64,000 bases of DNA, taken from contig CALWDE010000003.1 in assembly GCA_944376605.1 (NCBI GenBank), positions 186,001-250,000 of the forward strand, read 5' to 3'. The stretch comes from an uncultured Bacilli bacterium. Lineage in GTDB: Bacteria; Bacillota_I; Bacilli_A; RFN20; CAG-826. The notes beneath the pieces were generated by a model that was given only the letters and a program-made list of their open reading frames with translations, made no database searches and was not told the DNA's origin. This document shows, piece by piece, positions 25,204 to 33,652 of the stretch (position 1 is the first letter of the stretch; each line of letters starts with the position of its first letter). A program made the position numbers and the translations under genes.

Positions 25204-25608
25204 TTATTTTTCTTCTTTCTCTACAAGCCGGCTAGGCAATTCTGTGCGAAGGGCCAAATATGCAAGAGCTCCCACATCACATTCCTTTTCAGGAAAGATA
25301 TAGCAAACACTGTCTTCCTCTTTGATAAGTTCTTCTTCTAATTCGCTATCTTCTTCATCAAAGACATAAATTGCTTCACTAATTTCTTCTTCGTAAGGAA
25401 AGAAAGCGCCTGTCACACTATCTTCCACAAGAAAGCTGCCTTTCGCGTGCATATGAAAGCAAATCACCTTCTCTGCTAAGCGTTCCATCTCCCCTTCATA
25501 ATGTAAGGAGATAATTTTATGAATAGGCGCTCTTGGGGTTAAATCAGGGATAGTGTCCCCTGCAAAAGGAGTTAACGAGAAAGGAACCTCTTTTTTTCGA
25601 ACTATCAT
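25204..25608 (-). CDS. YceD/DUF177-like protein, tentative
   Basis: A 134-residue acidic protein. The central pattern (ERLAEKVICFHMHAKGSF, then VTGAFFPYEEEIS and an acidic IYVFDEEDSELEE block) recalls the YceD/DUF177 family linked to 23S rRNA accumulation. It lacks the usual C-terminal cysteine-containing end, and rpmF does not follow. It overlaps the pheT stop by four bases, so it is the third gene of the T-box pheST operon. The assignment is uncertain; a lineage-specific protein is the alternative. Confidence 0.5.
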   Translation of the reverse strand: MIVRKKEVPFSLTPFAGDTIPDLTPRAPIHKIISLHYEGEMERLAEKVICFHMHAKGSFLVEDSVTGAFFPYEEEISEAIYVFDEEDSELEEELIKEEDSVCYIFPEKECDVGALAYLALRTELPSRLVEKEEK

Positions 25609-27992
25609 TTCCGCACCTCCGCCGCAAATTTTGTTTCTAAAGCGTGCATTACTTTTGTCATTGCCTCATTGATTTCTTCTTCTTTTAACGTCTTGTTTTC
25701 ATCTTGTAAGAAGAAGGCTAAGGCAAGTGACTTCTTTCCTTTTTCTACCGCTTCTCCATGATAAACATCAAAAATGAAGACATCTTTGATGTAAGAAGAG
25801 GCATGAAGTGCTTCTTCTTTTAATTTTTGAAAGGAGACCTCTTCCTTGCAGATTAAAGCAAGATCTCTTCTCGTAAAGGGGAAGCGTGCAGGAATACTCG
25901 CCTTATTTTGACTTCCTTTCACATTAAGAAGAGAAGACAAGTTCAGTTCCATAACAATAGCATTTTTCACTTCTCGTTTCTTCTTTTCAAGTGGATGAAG
26001 TTCTCCCATTATGGCGATAAGCTCTTTCCCAAGATAAATCTTTACGCTTCTTCCAGGATGAAGCTCACTTTCTTCCGTTCCTAAACGTTCATAACGTACG
26101 CGGTTATTTTTAATGCCAAGAAGAGAAAGGATTCCTTCTAAATACCCTTTCATTGTAAAGAAGTCATAAGGTCTTCTCTCAAGCATCGAAATGATGTTTT
26201 CTTCTCCAGACAAAGCAATACCAAGATGTTTTTCACTTCTTCCTTCTACCGCAACTTCTGAAATTTCAAAAACCGCTAAATCGTTTTTCTGCCGCGAAGC
26301 GTTATAAGAGAGAACAGAAAGAAGAGATGGTAAAAGAGAATGACGATAAATAAGGCGGTCTTCTGTCAAAGGATTAAGAATTTGATAATGTTTCCCCTTT
26401 AAAAGTGCGGAATAAGTATTCTCCTCCTTTAAAGGTAAAAGAGAATACGTTAACACTTCATTAACGCCTAAATGACGAAGCATTCTGCGAATGGCTCTTT
26501 CTCTTTTTTGCTCTTCTGAATATCCGCCATTTCCTGGTAAAACCATTTCTCTTTCGGGAACATTTTCATAGCCAAGAAGACGAATCACTTCTTCTGATAT
26601 ATCCGCCTCCCCTTCCACATCAATGCGCGAAGAAGGCACGGTAACAAAAAGAGAGTCCCCTCTTTTTTCTGTAAGGAAAGATTCGGAATTTAAAGTGCGA
26701 ATCACTTCTTCCTCGCTAAAAGAAGTACCAAGTCTGTTATTCATATACTCTAAAGAGGTTTGAATGACTTTTTTAGGACTTTTCACTTTCCCTGCAAAGG
26801 CAAGGGAAGAAACTTTAGAAGGAGAAGTTAACTCCTTAAGAAGAGATAAAGCGCAAGAAAGCGCCTCTTCTTGGCTTTCTCCTAGACCTTTTACAAAACG
26901 GGAACTCGATTCGCTTGCAAGACCAAGTCGGCTAGAAGTATGACGAATGCTCGCCCCATCGAAAAGTGCGCTTTCTACGACGATATTTTTGCTCTTTTCT
27001 GTAACGGTGCACGTCAAAGAAGTCATAATGCCGCCAAGACACATACAGGCATGATTAGAAGCGATACAAATATCCCCTTTTTCTAGACGATATTCCTTCT
27101 CGTCCATCGCTGTCCAGCTCCCCTCAATATCGTCTTCCGCAACAAGAGTATTTCCTTCTAGCTTATCTTTGTCATACATGTTGAAAGGCTGACCTGTTAA
27201 AAGCATCGCGTAGTTACCAATATCCACTACATTATTAATGCTTCTTACCCCGCACGCCATTAAACGGCGTTTTAGATAAAGCGGAGAAGGAAGAACGTGG
27301 ACATCGCTTACTTCTGCTAAAGCAAAACGAGAACATTTCTCCGTTGCAATTGCAGGCTTTATCTCAGGTGCTTCTCCCTTTATTTCTTCAAAAACAGGAA
27401 GTTTTAATGCGCGATGAGTTAAAGTAGCCACCTCCTCTGCAACGTGAATCATGGCATTTAAATCAGGACGATTGGCAAGAAGTTTTAAATCAAGTGTAAC
27501 ATCATCTAATTGCAAATAAGAAAGAACATCTTCGTCTCCAACTTTGGCAGAAGAGTCGAGTTCTTCAATTCCTGCAATTTGTTTTTCTTCTAAATATTTC
27601 TTATCAACACCAAGTTCCAGTAAAGAGCAGCACATGCCATTACTTTCTACACCGCGTATTTTGGAAGGTTTAATGGTAATCTCCGGTAAAACTGCCCCAG
27701 GGCGTGCCACAATCACTTTAAGTCCTTCTCTAGCATTTGGAGCGCCGCAAACAATTTGCACAACGCCGTATTTTTCTCCTTCATCAACCTTTAAGACGTG
27801 AAGATGATCACTATCGGGATGAGGAAGACAAGAAACAATTTGCCCGATGACTAAATTTGTACCCTGAGCAAGTGGAGTGATGGATTCTACCTCCACCCCA
27901 GCAAAAGTTAAAAGATTTGCAACTTCTTCGGGAGTGATTCCCTTTAAATCAACATATTCTGCTAACCACTTATAGGAAACTTTCATTTTCAA
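25605..27992 (-). CDS. pheT: Phenylalanyl-tRNA synthetase beta subunit
   Basis: The 795-residue beta chain of the (alpha-beta)2 synthetase. It starts with the family signature KVSYKWLAEYVDL. Next come an EMAP-type tRNA-binding domain (about residues 40-150, LVIGQIVSCLPHPDSDHL), B3/B4 editing and B5 domains, a catalytic-like core, and the C-terminal FDX-ACB anticodon-binding domain (PARFPFTRRDLALI onward). It overlaps pheS by four bases. Regulation is by the T-box ahead of pheS. Confidence 0.97.
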   Translation of the reverse strand: MKMKVSYKWLAEYVDLKGITPEEVANLLTFAGVEVESITPLAQGTNLVIGQIVSCLPHPDSDHLHVLKVDEGEKYGVVQIVCGAPNAREGLKVIVARPGAVLPEITIKPSKIRGVESNGMCCSLLELGVDKKYLEEKQIAGIEELDSSAKVGDEDVLSYLQLDDVTLDLKLLANRPDLNAMIHVAEEVATLTHRALKLPVFEEIKGEAPEIKPAIATEKCSRFALAEVSDVHVLPSPLYLKRRLMACGVRSINNVVDIGNYAMLLTGQPFNMYDKDKLEGNTLVAEDDIEGSWTAMDEKEYRLEKGDICIASNHACMCLGGIMTSLTCTVTEKSKNIVVESALFDGASIRHTSSRLGLASESSSRFVKGLGESQEEALSCALSLLKELTSPSKVSSLAFAGKVKSPKKVIQTSLEYMNNRLGTSFSEEEVIRTLNSESFLTEKRGDSLFVTVPSSRIDVEGEADISEEVIRLLGYENVPEREMVLPGNGGYSEEQKRERAIRRMLRHLGVNEVLTYSLLPLKEENTYSALLKGKHYQILNPLTEDRLIYRHSLLPSLLSVLSYNASRQKNDLAVFEISEVAVEGRSEKHLGIALSGEENIISMLERRPYDFFTMKGYLEGILSLLGIKNNRVRYERLGTEESELHPGRSVKIYLGKELIAIMGELHPLEKKKREVKNAIVMELNLSSLLNVKGSQNKASIPARFPFTRRDLALICKEEVSFQKLKEEALHASSYIKDVFIFDVYHGEAVEKGKKSLALAFFLQDENKTLKEEEINEAMTKVMHALETKFAAEVRK

Positions 27993-29035
27993 TCCTCCTG
28001 ATGAAAACTAGCAAGGAAACGAATGTCGTTTTGATAAAAACGGCGAATATCGTCGATGCCATAGCGAAGCATGGCAACGCGCTCAATGCCAACGCCAAAA
28101 GCAAAGCCAGATACCTCTTTTGGATCATATCCGCCCATCTTTAAGACATTAGGATGCACTTCTCCTGCCCCAAGAATTTCAATCCAGCCTGTGCCCTTGC
28201 ACATATTGCAGCCTTTCCCGCCACATTTCGCGCAGCTCACATCAACCTCGACTGAGGGCTCTGTAAAAGGAAAATAAGAACTTCGTAAACGAATTTTTCT
28301 CTTCTCCCCGAACATTTTCTTTACAAATAAGGCAAGCGTTCCTTTTAAATCTGCCATCGAAACGCCTTTGCCCACTACTAAGCCTTCTACTTGGCCAAAC
28401 TGGTGAGAATGCGTCATATCGTCATCGTCTCTTCGATAGCATTTACCAGGAGAAACAATTCGTAAGGGACCCTTGCTTAAATCTTCTTCTAAGGTATGTG
28501 CCTGTGCAGCAGAAGTTTGTGTTCTAAGAAGTAATCCATTTGTTAAATAGAAGGTATCCTGCATATCACGGGCAGGATGATCATGAGGCATATTGAGAAG
28601 CTCAAAGTTATAACGTTCGCTCTCAATATCATTTCCTTCTACAATGCGAAATCCCATCGAAGCAAAAATGTCGCATATCTCATCACGAATAAGATAAAAC
28701 GGATTGATAGTGCCAGGCGTAAAATTTCTTCCAGGAAGAGAAATATCAATTGTTTCTTTCTCTAACTCTTTTTTCATTTCTTCTTCCTTTAGCTGCTTTT
28801 CCCGCGCAAGAAAGGCGTTTTGTACTGCTTCTCTAGCTTTGTTTAAAATAGCGCCAACTCTGCCCTTATCTTTCGCTTCAACATTTCTTAATTCCGATAA
28901 AAGCGAAGATAAGCGTCCTTTTTTGGAAAGATAAATGTTCCGAATTTCCATAAGGCGAGAGGAAGAGGAAGCACTTTCTATCTCCTTTATCGCATCTTCT
29001 TGGCATTTCTTTGCTTCTTCAATGAGACTTTCCAT
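27989..29035 (-). CDS. pheS: Phenylalanyl-tRNA synthetase alpha subunit
   Basis: The 348-residue catalytic subunit, a class II synthetase. An N-terminal coiled coil that binds tRNA (about residues 1-85) is followed by LPGRNFTPGTINP, motif 2 region GKCYRRDDDDMTHSHQF and motif 3 region GFAFGVGIERVAMLRYG. GGAGG lies upstream of the ATG. A CxxC...CxxC cluster (CAKCGGKGCNMC) is typical of Firmicute PheS. The T-box leader is directly upstream. Confidence 0.97.
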   Translation of the reverse strand: MESLIEEAKKCQEDAIKEIESASSSSRLMEIRNIYLSKKGRLSSLLSELRNVEAKDKGRVGAILNKAREAVQNAFLAREKQLKEEEMKKELEKETIDISLPGRNFTPGTINPFYLIRDEICDIFASMGFRIVEGNDIESERYNFELLNMPHDHPARDMQDTFYLTNGLLLRTQTSAAQAHTLEEDLSKGPLRIVSPGKCYRRDDDDMTHSHQFGQVEGLVVGKGVSMADLKGTLALFVKKMFGEKRKIRLRSSYFPFTEPSVEVDVSCAKCGGKGCNMCKGTGWIEILGAGEVHPNVLKMGGYDPKEVSGFAFGVGIERVAMLRYGIDDIRRFYQNDIRFLASFHQED

Positions 29036-29039
29036 AAAA

Positions 29040-29268
29040 CCTCCAAAAAATAAAAAAGGTTGGCCCGGGAACGGACAAATATCCGCGGTGCCATCCCGAT
29101 TCGAGCATCACAAGATTCTCGCAGCTTTTTTCCTTTAACCCTAGGATGGGATGAGTTTCCTCACGTCCTCCAAAGACGAATTCACTAAGCGTATCCTGAG
29201 ACGGTTTCTCTTTTCGTCTCTCCCAGAAAGGAAGTTCTTCTTAGTTACTACTTCTTTCTCAACGGACC
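29040..29268 (-). promoter_or_regulatory. T-box leader of pheST
   Basis: On the minus strand the core GGGATGGCACCGCGG is followed by a GC-rich hairpin region and a T-rich run before pheS. A Stem I-like region contains GTGAATTCGTC, whose TTC is a plausible phenylalanine specifier. A TAAAAT -10 candidate lies at 29275-29280. Confidence 0.88.
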
Positions 29269-29304
29269 GAAGGTATTTTAATCGTACTTGCAGTTAAAAT
29301 AAAG

Positions 29305-30027
29305 TTAGAGCCTTAGAAGGTACATGAATATTCCGCCCGCAACACCAACATTTAAAGAATCAATATGTTCAATAGGGATGCGTAGCAGAATTTTTGCATG
29401 CGCAATCGCTTCTTGAGATACTCCATTCCCTTCATTTCCAAGCACTAAACATATTTTTTCGTTTTTATCGAATGTTTCTTCGTTAAAATAGTCGTTTACT
29501 TGTAAAGAAGTAGTAATTATTTGGTAGTTATTATTTTCTAATTCTTTAAAATCTTCTTCCCTACTTTTTTCACTTTCAATTATGTCCAAGGCAAAAATAG
29601 CACCTTGCGAGGCTTGTAGCACTTTTGCCGAATATGCTTTAGCACAATCTTTTGTGAGGATGACCGTTTTAAAGTTGAAGGCTAACGCTGTACGAAGTAA
29701 TGTTCCAACATTCCCAGGATCTTGTACCGCATCTAAATACAATATACGTTTGCTTTGCCCTCCACTATTTTTCTTTTTATGACATAAACCAATAACGCCT
29801 TCTGGTGTTTTTTGTTTCGATAAGGAAGCAAATGCTTTTGGAGAAAGCAAAATATTACGCGCTTTCGAAGCATAAGGAACAAGAGAAAAAACGATATCCA
29901 AGAGGTTATAACGTTCCGCTTCTTCAATTAAGTGATAACCTTCCACTAAAAAGATATCCCCTCTTCCATCCGCCTTTTTTCTAATTTCTTTTAAGAAAGA
30001 GTTTTGCGCACTTTCAATTTTTTCCAT
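29305..30027 (-). CDS. TrmH/SpoU-family RNA methyltransferase
   Basis: A 240-residue SPOUT methyltransferase acting on tRNA or rRNA 2'-O-ribose. It has an N-terminal substrate-binding domain (FLVEGYHLIEEA) and a SpoU core with LYLDAVQDPGNVGTLLRTA, LVLGNEGNGVS and the C-terminal PIEHIDSLNVGVAGGIFMY, all family signatures. Such a gene beside pheS is common in Bacilli. I use the start at MEKIES because AAGGA lies seven bases upstream of it; the ATG five codons earlier lacks a site. It overlaps the YgjP-like gene by 14 bases. Confidence 0.9.
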   Translation of the reverse strand: MEKIESAQNSFLKEIRKKADGRGDIFLVEGYHLIEEAERYNLLDIVFSLVPYASKARNILLSPKAFASLSKQKTPEGVIGLCHKKKNSGGQSKRILYLDAVQDPGNVGTLLRTALAFNFKTVILTKDCAKAYSAKVLQASQGAIFALDIIESEKSREEDFKELENNNYQIITTSLQVNDYFNEETFDKNEKICLVLGNEGNGVSQEAIAHAKILLRIPIEHIDSLNVGVAGGIFMYLLRL

Positions 30028-30664
30028 ACGTGTTTCCTTCATAATCTAATTGTATTAAAGCGTTACGAAACTTTGCATAATCAGGACAATATTTTAAAAG
30101 AAGTGCGTAAAATTTTTTCCCATGATTTCTTACATAATCGTGAACGAGTTCATGAAGAATAACCGAATCAATAATTTCTGGTAAATAATGGACAAGCGAT
30201 AAAGAAAAAGTTATTGTGCCAGTTTTTGCATAGTTGCTGCCATAGATAGAGCGGTACGTTCCAACGGTGATTCGGTGTGGAATTTGATCCCCCATAAGGG
30301 AAGATAAACGCGGGACTGCTTCTTCTAAATAAGATAAAAATCTCTTTTTTAGATAGGATATACGCGTAGCTTCTGACATTAATGACCAACCATTTATCTT
30401 TTCTTTTTTACCAAAAATCCAAACAAAATCACCCTTTGCAATCTTTTTTTCTAAATATTGAGGGTGATTCTTTTGAAAACGAAGATAAAGAGTACGCAAG
30501 GTATCTTCCCGTTCCTTTTTACTAGAAAAGAAAGGGACTACATAAATAAAGTTACCTTTCTCGTGATCAAAGGAGAGATGGAAGCTTCTTGTTCTTTTTC
30601 TTTCATATAAAGAAACCTTAATTTCTTCTCCTTCTATCTCTAGCACCATCGTCTTTTTCGGCAT
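30014..30664 (-). CDS. YgjP-like zinc metallopeptidase (DUF45)
   Basis: A 216-residue protein of the M48-related YgjP/DUF45 family. The zinc site is HELVHDYVRNHGKKFY, in the HExxH-N5-H-x3-F/Y arrangement near the C-terminus. No signal peptide is seen, so a cytoplasmic location is likely. The biological role of the family is unknown. I place the start at MPKKTMVL because a TATAAT ends exactly six bases before it, and an upstream in-frame ATG would lie beyond that -10. It is divergent from the DUF523 gene and heads a two-gene unit with the SpoU methyltransferase. Confidence 0.82.
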   Translation of the reverse strand: MPKKTMVLEIEGEEIKVSLYERKRTRSFHLSFDHEKGNFIYVVPFFSSKKEREDTLRTLYLRFQKNHPQYLEKKIAKGDFVWIFGKKEKINGWSLMSEATRISYLKKRFLSYLEEAVPRLSSLMGDQIPHRITVGTYRSIYGSNYAKTGTITFSLSLVHYLPEIIDSVILHELVHDYVRNHGKKFYALLLKYCPDYAKFRNALIQLDYEGNTYGKN

Positions 30665-30670
30665 AAAAAC

Positions 30671-30676
30671 ATTATA
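30671..30676 (-). promoter_or_regulatory. -10 element giving leaderless YgjP-like mRNA
   Basis: The minus strand reads TATAAT, then GTTTTT, then ATG. A perfect hexamer lies six bases from the start codon. Confidence 0.6.
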
Positions 30677-30749
30677 AACCGAATAAAAGCGGTTCACTTC
30701 TCCTCTTTTTCATGGTGAACTCTCCTCTTTTAGCCTACAATGATGCCCG

Positions 30750-31448
30750 ATGGAAAAAATATTGATTAGTGCTTGTTTGATTGGGGACCGTTGTCGATAT
30801 GATGGAGAAGCTTCTCCTTATCCTTTTGTGGAAAAATTAAAGAAGAAATATGTGTTAGTTCCCTATTGCCCAGAAATAGAAGCAGGACTTCCTGTCCCTC
30901 GCGTGCCTGCCGAAATCTTGCAGGGACAAGTGATTAATAAGGACGGGAAAAATTTAACCAAGGTGTATGAAGAGGCTGCCGCAAAATCTGTCAGTTTATG
31001 CAAACTGCTTGGTATCCATATTGCAATTTTAAAAGATGGTTCCCCCGCATGCGGTGCGCGTCTTATTCATGATGGGAAATTCTCGGGAAAGAAAATTCCC
31101 GGACTTGGTATCACCGCAAAACGTCTTATCCACGCAGGCGTTAAAGTGTACGCAGATACTGATGAACTCGCTTTCCTTTTAGCAGATAGAGACAAAGATC
31201 TTCCGGAAAGAGAAATGGAACGCTATGGCATGGTCAAAAGCGATCGGGCCAAAGAAATCTTGAAAGAGAGACAAAGAAGCGAGAGGAAGAAAGAAAGTCA
31301 TCAAAGTAAAGAAAAAGAGAAAATTTTCTCTCATCCAAGGAAAAATCACGCCAAACGTTTTTCTCATTCTTCCTTTTCTAAGAAGAAGAATTATTCACAA
31401 GGAAAAAGAAAAAATTCCTTTTCTTATAACAAGAAAAAAGCAAAGTAA
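30750..31448 (+). CDS. DUF523 (TudS-like) protein with long basic tail
   Basis: Residues 1-155 form a DUF523 domain with ISACLIGDRCRYDG, PEIEAGLPVPR and GSPACG. DUF523 includes the TudS thiouracil desulfurases, where three cysteines hold an iron-sulfur cluster; the cysteines here are placed compatibly. Residues of about 160-232 form a lysine/arginine/serine-rich, low-complexity tail that is not part of the family and may bind nucleic acid. A TACAAT lies eight bases before the ATG, so the transcript has little or no leader. It is followed within 10 bases by the ECF transporter gene. Confidence 0.82.
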   Translation: MEKILISACLIGDRCRYDGEASPYPFVEKLKKKYVLVPYCPEIEAGLPVPRVPAEILQGQVINKDGKNLTKVYEEAAAKSVSLCKLLGIHIAILKDGSPACGARLIHDGKFSGKKIPGLGITAKRLIHAGVKVYADTDELAFLLADRDKDLPEREMERYGMVKSDRAKEILKERQRSERKKESHQSKEKEKIFSHPRKNHAKRFSHSSFSKKKNYSQGKRKNSFSYNKKKAK

Positions 31449-31457
31449 TTCCTTTTT

Positions 31458-31983
31458 ATGAAAAAGATTTCTTCTACTGCGCGTCTTTCTTTTTCTGTGA
31501 AGCATCTCACTCTTGCGGCGATTTTAGCTGCCTTGTCTGTTGTTTTTGGACTTTTCTTAGCAATTTCTTATCCAGGAGGAGGATACTTCTCTTTTGGTGA
31601 CGTCTTTTTGTTTTTAGGAGCCTTCTTACTCCCTTTACCTGAGTCTCTTCTCACTTCCCTTGTAGCAGGCATTCTTTTAGATTCTCTGACGGGTTCTTTT
31701 CTTTATTTGCCTTTTACTGTTGTGGCGAAACTGCTTTTAACACTTCCCTTATCGCTTGCTTTTACTTTTGGGAAAGAAAAGAAAATACTTGCCTTTTTTG
31801 CAAGTATCTTAGGGACACTTCTCCAGTGTGCGACATATTTTATTGCCTACTATCTCTATTTAGGGCTTGGAGGATGTATCAACACTCTTTTTTGATTTGA
31901 TACAAGGAGGAGGATGTCTTCTTTTGGCGTTCCTTTTCTATTTGCCCTTGAAGCGAATTCCTTTTCTTAATCCTCGTCCTTAA
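31458..31983 (+). CDS. ECF transporter S component, interrupted by a one-base frameshift
   Basis: A membrane substrate-binding component of an energy-coupling-factor vitamin transporter. The first 145 codons encode about five membrane helices, with an N-terminal LTLAAILAALSVV typical of S components and FGDVFLFLGAFLLP. A TGA at 31893 falls inside a run of six Ts (31888-31893). With one T fewer, the reading continues as TLFDLIQGG, the conserved end motif of S components, through a last helix to a TAA at 31981, giving about 175 residues. So the gene is either truncated, slip-corrected, or affected by an indel or sequence error. The vitamin cannot be named. Confidence 0.75.
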
Positions 31984-32149
31984 ACTCCCCATAAAAAGAG
32001 AGCAAAGAGATTGTAAAAAAGATAACAAAAAGGATAGCGCAAGTAAGAGCGCCAATCATCATCACTTCCCCCTCTCCAAAAAGAAATAAAGCAAGAGCAA
32101 GTAAGAAGAATATGCCACTCGAATAAGTGAAGACAACTGCCTTTTTCAT
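31967..32149 (-). CDS. Small two-helix membrane protein
   Basis: A 60-residue protein of two hydrophobic helices (about residues 5-24 and 30-52) with an acidic C-terminal end (YGEFKDED). I do not recognise a family. The start is set at MKKAVVF because a TATAAT ends six bases before it, immediately after the msmK terminator. The 3' end overlaps the extended frame of the convergent ECF gene. Confidence 0.55.
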   Translation of the reverse strand: MKKAVVFTYSSGIFFLLALALFLFGEGEVMMIGALTCAILFVIFFTISLLSFYGEFKDED

Positions 32150-32155
32150 GCTTTC

Positions 32156-32161
32156 ATTATA
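32156..32161 (-). promoter_or_regulatory. -10 element giving leaderless mRNA of the small membrane protein
   Basis: The minus strand reads TATAAT, then GAAAGC, then ATG. Confidence 0.5.
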
Positions 32162-32162
32162 A

Positions 32163-32184
32163 CAAAAAGGCCCCATAAGGGGCC
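32163..32184 (-). terminator. Terminator of the sugar-ABC ATPase gene
   Basis: Hairpin with six-base arms GGCCCC and GGGGCC around a four-base loop, followed on the minus strand by TTTTTG. Confidence 0.85.
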
Positions 32185-32202
32185 AAATAATCAAAGTCGA
32201 GA

Positions 32203-33543
32203 TTAATAAATTCTCTTCTCAGTAATAGGATCAAAGATGTGAGCCTTTTTGACATTAAAGATAATATCAAGTGTATCACCGAGTTTGATTTCTTTCACAA
32301 GAGGAATCTTCGCGACAAGGTCTCCTGTACCAAAGGTGGTATGAATGTAATATTCATGGCCAAGAAGCTCAGCAACTTCAACTTTGACACTATAAGGAGC
32401 AACTCCGTAGCGTTCTTCTCTTTCTTTGTTTGCTTCATGGATATCTTCAGGACGTAAACCGAAGATCACATCGTGCTCACCAGTTAAGCAAGCTTGATAT
32501 TTACTGATACGTTCTTCCGCAGCAGCAATCTTTTCGTCCACTTTTGGATCGTGGTGAACGGCATTTTCTGCTTGAAGTTCTTCCACAAGGGCTTGATCGG
32601 CAGCAATCTCTCTCTTATAGAACTCATCATGAGAAGCGCGAACAGCATCTGTTGTTTTTACTTCAAATGTTCTCTCACGGTCATGGAGAACAACCTTATC
32701 TCCCTTCCAAGTTGCTTTCATCATGTTCATAGCAGGAGAACCAATGAAGGTTGCAACAAAGATGTTGGCAGGATTGTTATAAATTTCAATTGGAGAACCA
32801 ATTTGTTGGATATAACCAAGTTTCATAACAACGATACGGGAAGCCATGGTCATAGCTTCGGTTTGGTCGTGGGTAACATAAATTGTAGTAGCACCAAGCG
32901 CTTCATGAAGTTTGATAATTTCGGAACGCATTTGGACTCTTAATTTCGCGTCAAGGTTAGAAAGAGGTTCGTCCATTAAGAAGAGCTTAGCATTACGGAC
33001 AATCGCTCTACCTAAAGCAACACGCTGACGCTGTCCACCAGAAAGAGCTTTTGGCTTACGGTCTAAATATTCTTCGATTTGTAAGATTTTAGCAGCGCGG
33101 TGAACACGGGTATCAATTTCTGCTCTTGGTAAATGACGAATCTTAAGACCGAAGGCCATATTATCGTAAACGGTCATATGAGGATAAAGCGCATAGCTTT
33201 GGAAGACCATCGCGATGTCTCTATCTTTTGGAGTAACATCATTCGAGTAGTTCCCATCGATATAAAGTTCGCCGTTGGTAATATCTTCAAGACCAGCAAT
33301 CATACGGAGAGTTGTCGATTTACCACATCCAGAAGGACCGACAAAGACGATGAATTCATGCTTTTGAATGTCTAAATTGAAGTCGAAGACAGCTTGAACT
33401 CCATTGTCATAAATCTTATCCACATGACGAAGAGAAACGTAAGACATACTATTGGCGGATTCGTTCGCCTTTTTCTCTTCTTTTGGGGCAGCAGAAGTTG
33501 CCTTTTCTTCTACAACTTCACTCTTCTTTTTTAGTAATGGCAT
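32203..33543 (-). CDS. Sugar ABC transporter ATPase, MsmK/UgpC type
   Basis: A CUT1-family ATPase that powers sugar-uptake permeases. At 446 residues it exceeds the usual 370 or so. The N-terminus adds about 32 charged residues before [15 protein letters not shown]. The core has Walker [10 protein letters not shown], signature [15 protein letters not shown], Walker [13 protein letters not shown] and a C-terminal TOBE/MOP domain with [12 protein letters not shown] coiled-coil-like insertion of about 55 residues (near residues 305-365) interrupts the regulatory domain. No permease or binding protein is adjacent, so it probably serves transporters encoded elsewhere. A cre-like operator overlaps its promoter. 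Confidence 0.92.
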   Translation of the reverse strand: MPLLKKKSEVVEEKATSAAPKEEKKANESANSMSYVSLRHVDKIYDNGVQAVFDFNLDIQKHEFIVFVGPSGCGKSTTLRMIAGLEDITNGELYIDGNYSNDVTPKDRDIAMVFQSYALYPHMTVYDNMAFGLKIRHLPRAEIDTRVHRAAKILQIEEYLDRKPKALSGGQRQRVALGRAIVRNAKLFLMDEPLSNLDAKLRVQMRSEIIKLHEALGATTIYVTHDQTEAMTMASRIVVMKLGYIQQIGSPIEIYNNPANIFVATFIGSPAMNMMKATWKGDKVVLHDRERTFEVKTTDAVRASHDEFYKREIAADQALVEELQAENAVHHDPKVDEKIAAAEERISKYQACLTGEHDVIFGLRPEDIHEANKEREERYGVAPYSVKVEVAELLGHEYYIHTTFGTGDLVAKIPLVKEIKLGDTLDIIFNVKKAHIFDPITEKRIY

Positions 33544-33570
33544 AAAAGCCTCCCTTAATTAACTAGGGGG

Positions 33571-33576
33571 ATTATA
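33571..33576 (-). promoter_or_regulatory. -10 element of the sugar-ABC ATPase gene
   Basis: Minus-strand TATAAT about 28 bases before the ATG, with GGGAGG in the leader as ribosome-binding site. The cre-like site lies directly upstream. Confidence 0.6.
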
Positions 33577-33583
33577 GCAGGAA

Positions 33584-33597
33584 TGTAAGCGCTGTCT
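33584..33597. promoter_or_regulatory. cre-like operator upstream of the sugar-ABC ATPase gene
   Basis: TGTAAGCGCTGTCT matches the CcpA cre consensus TGWAAGCGNTWNCW at all constrained positions but one. It covers the spacer and -35 region of the promoter. CcpA or another LacI-family regulator is expected to bind. Confidence 0.6.
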
Positions 33598-33652
33598 TGT
33601 GCATTACGCACAAAAAGATAAAATAAGTAGAATGCCTCTCATCTTTTCTCAT

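Noticed and set aside
31884-31900. Programmed ribosomal frameshift in the ECF gene
   Set aside because: A T6 run alone is not enough: no stimulatory stem or pseudoknot, and no Shine-Dalgarno-like stimulator at the usual distance, was seen. A plain indel is simpler.
32494-32943. 149-codon plus-strand frame opposite the sugar-ABC ATPase gene
   Set aside because: It is antisense to a conserved domain, has no ribosome-binding site, and its translation looks like no known protein.
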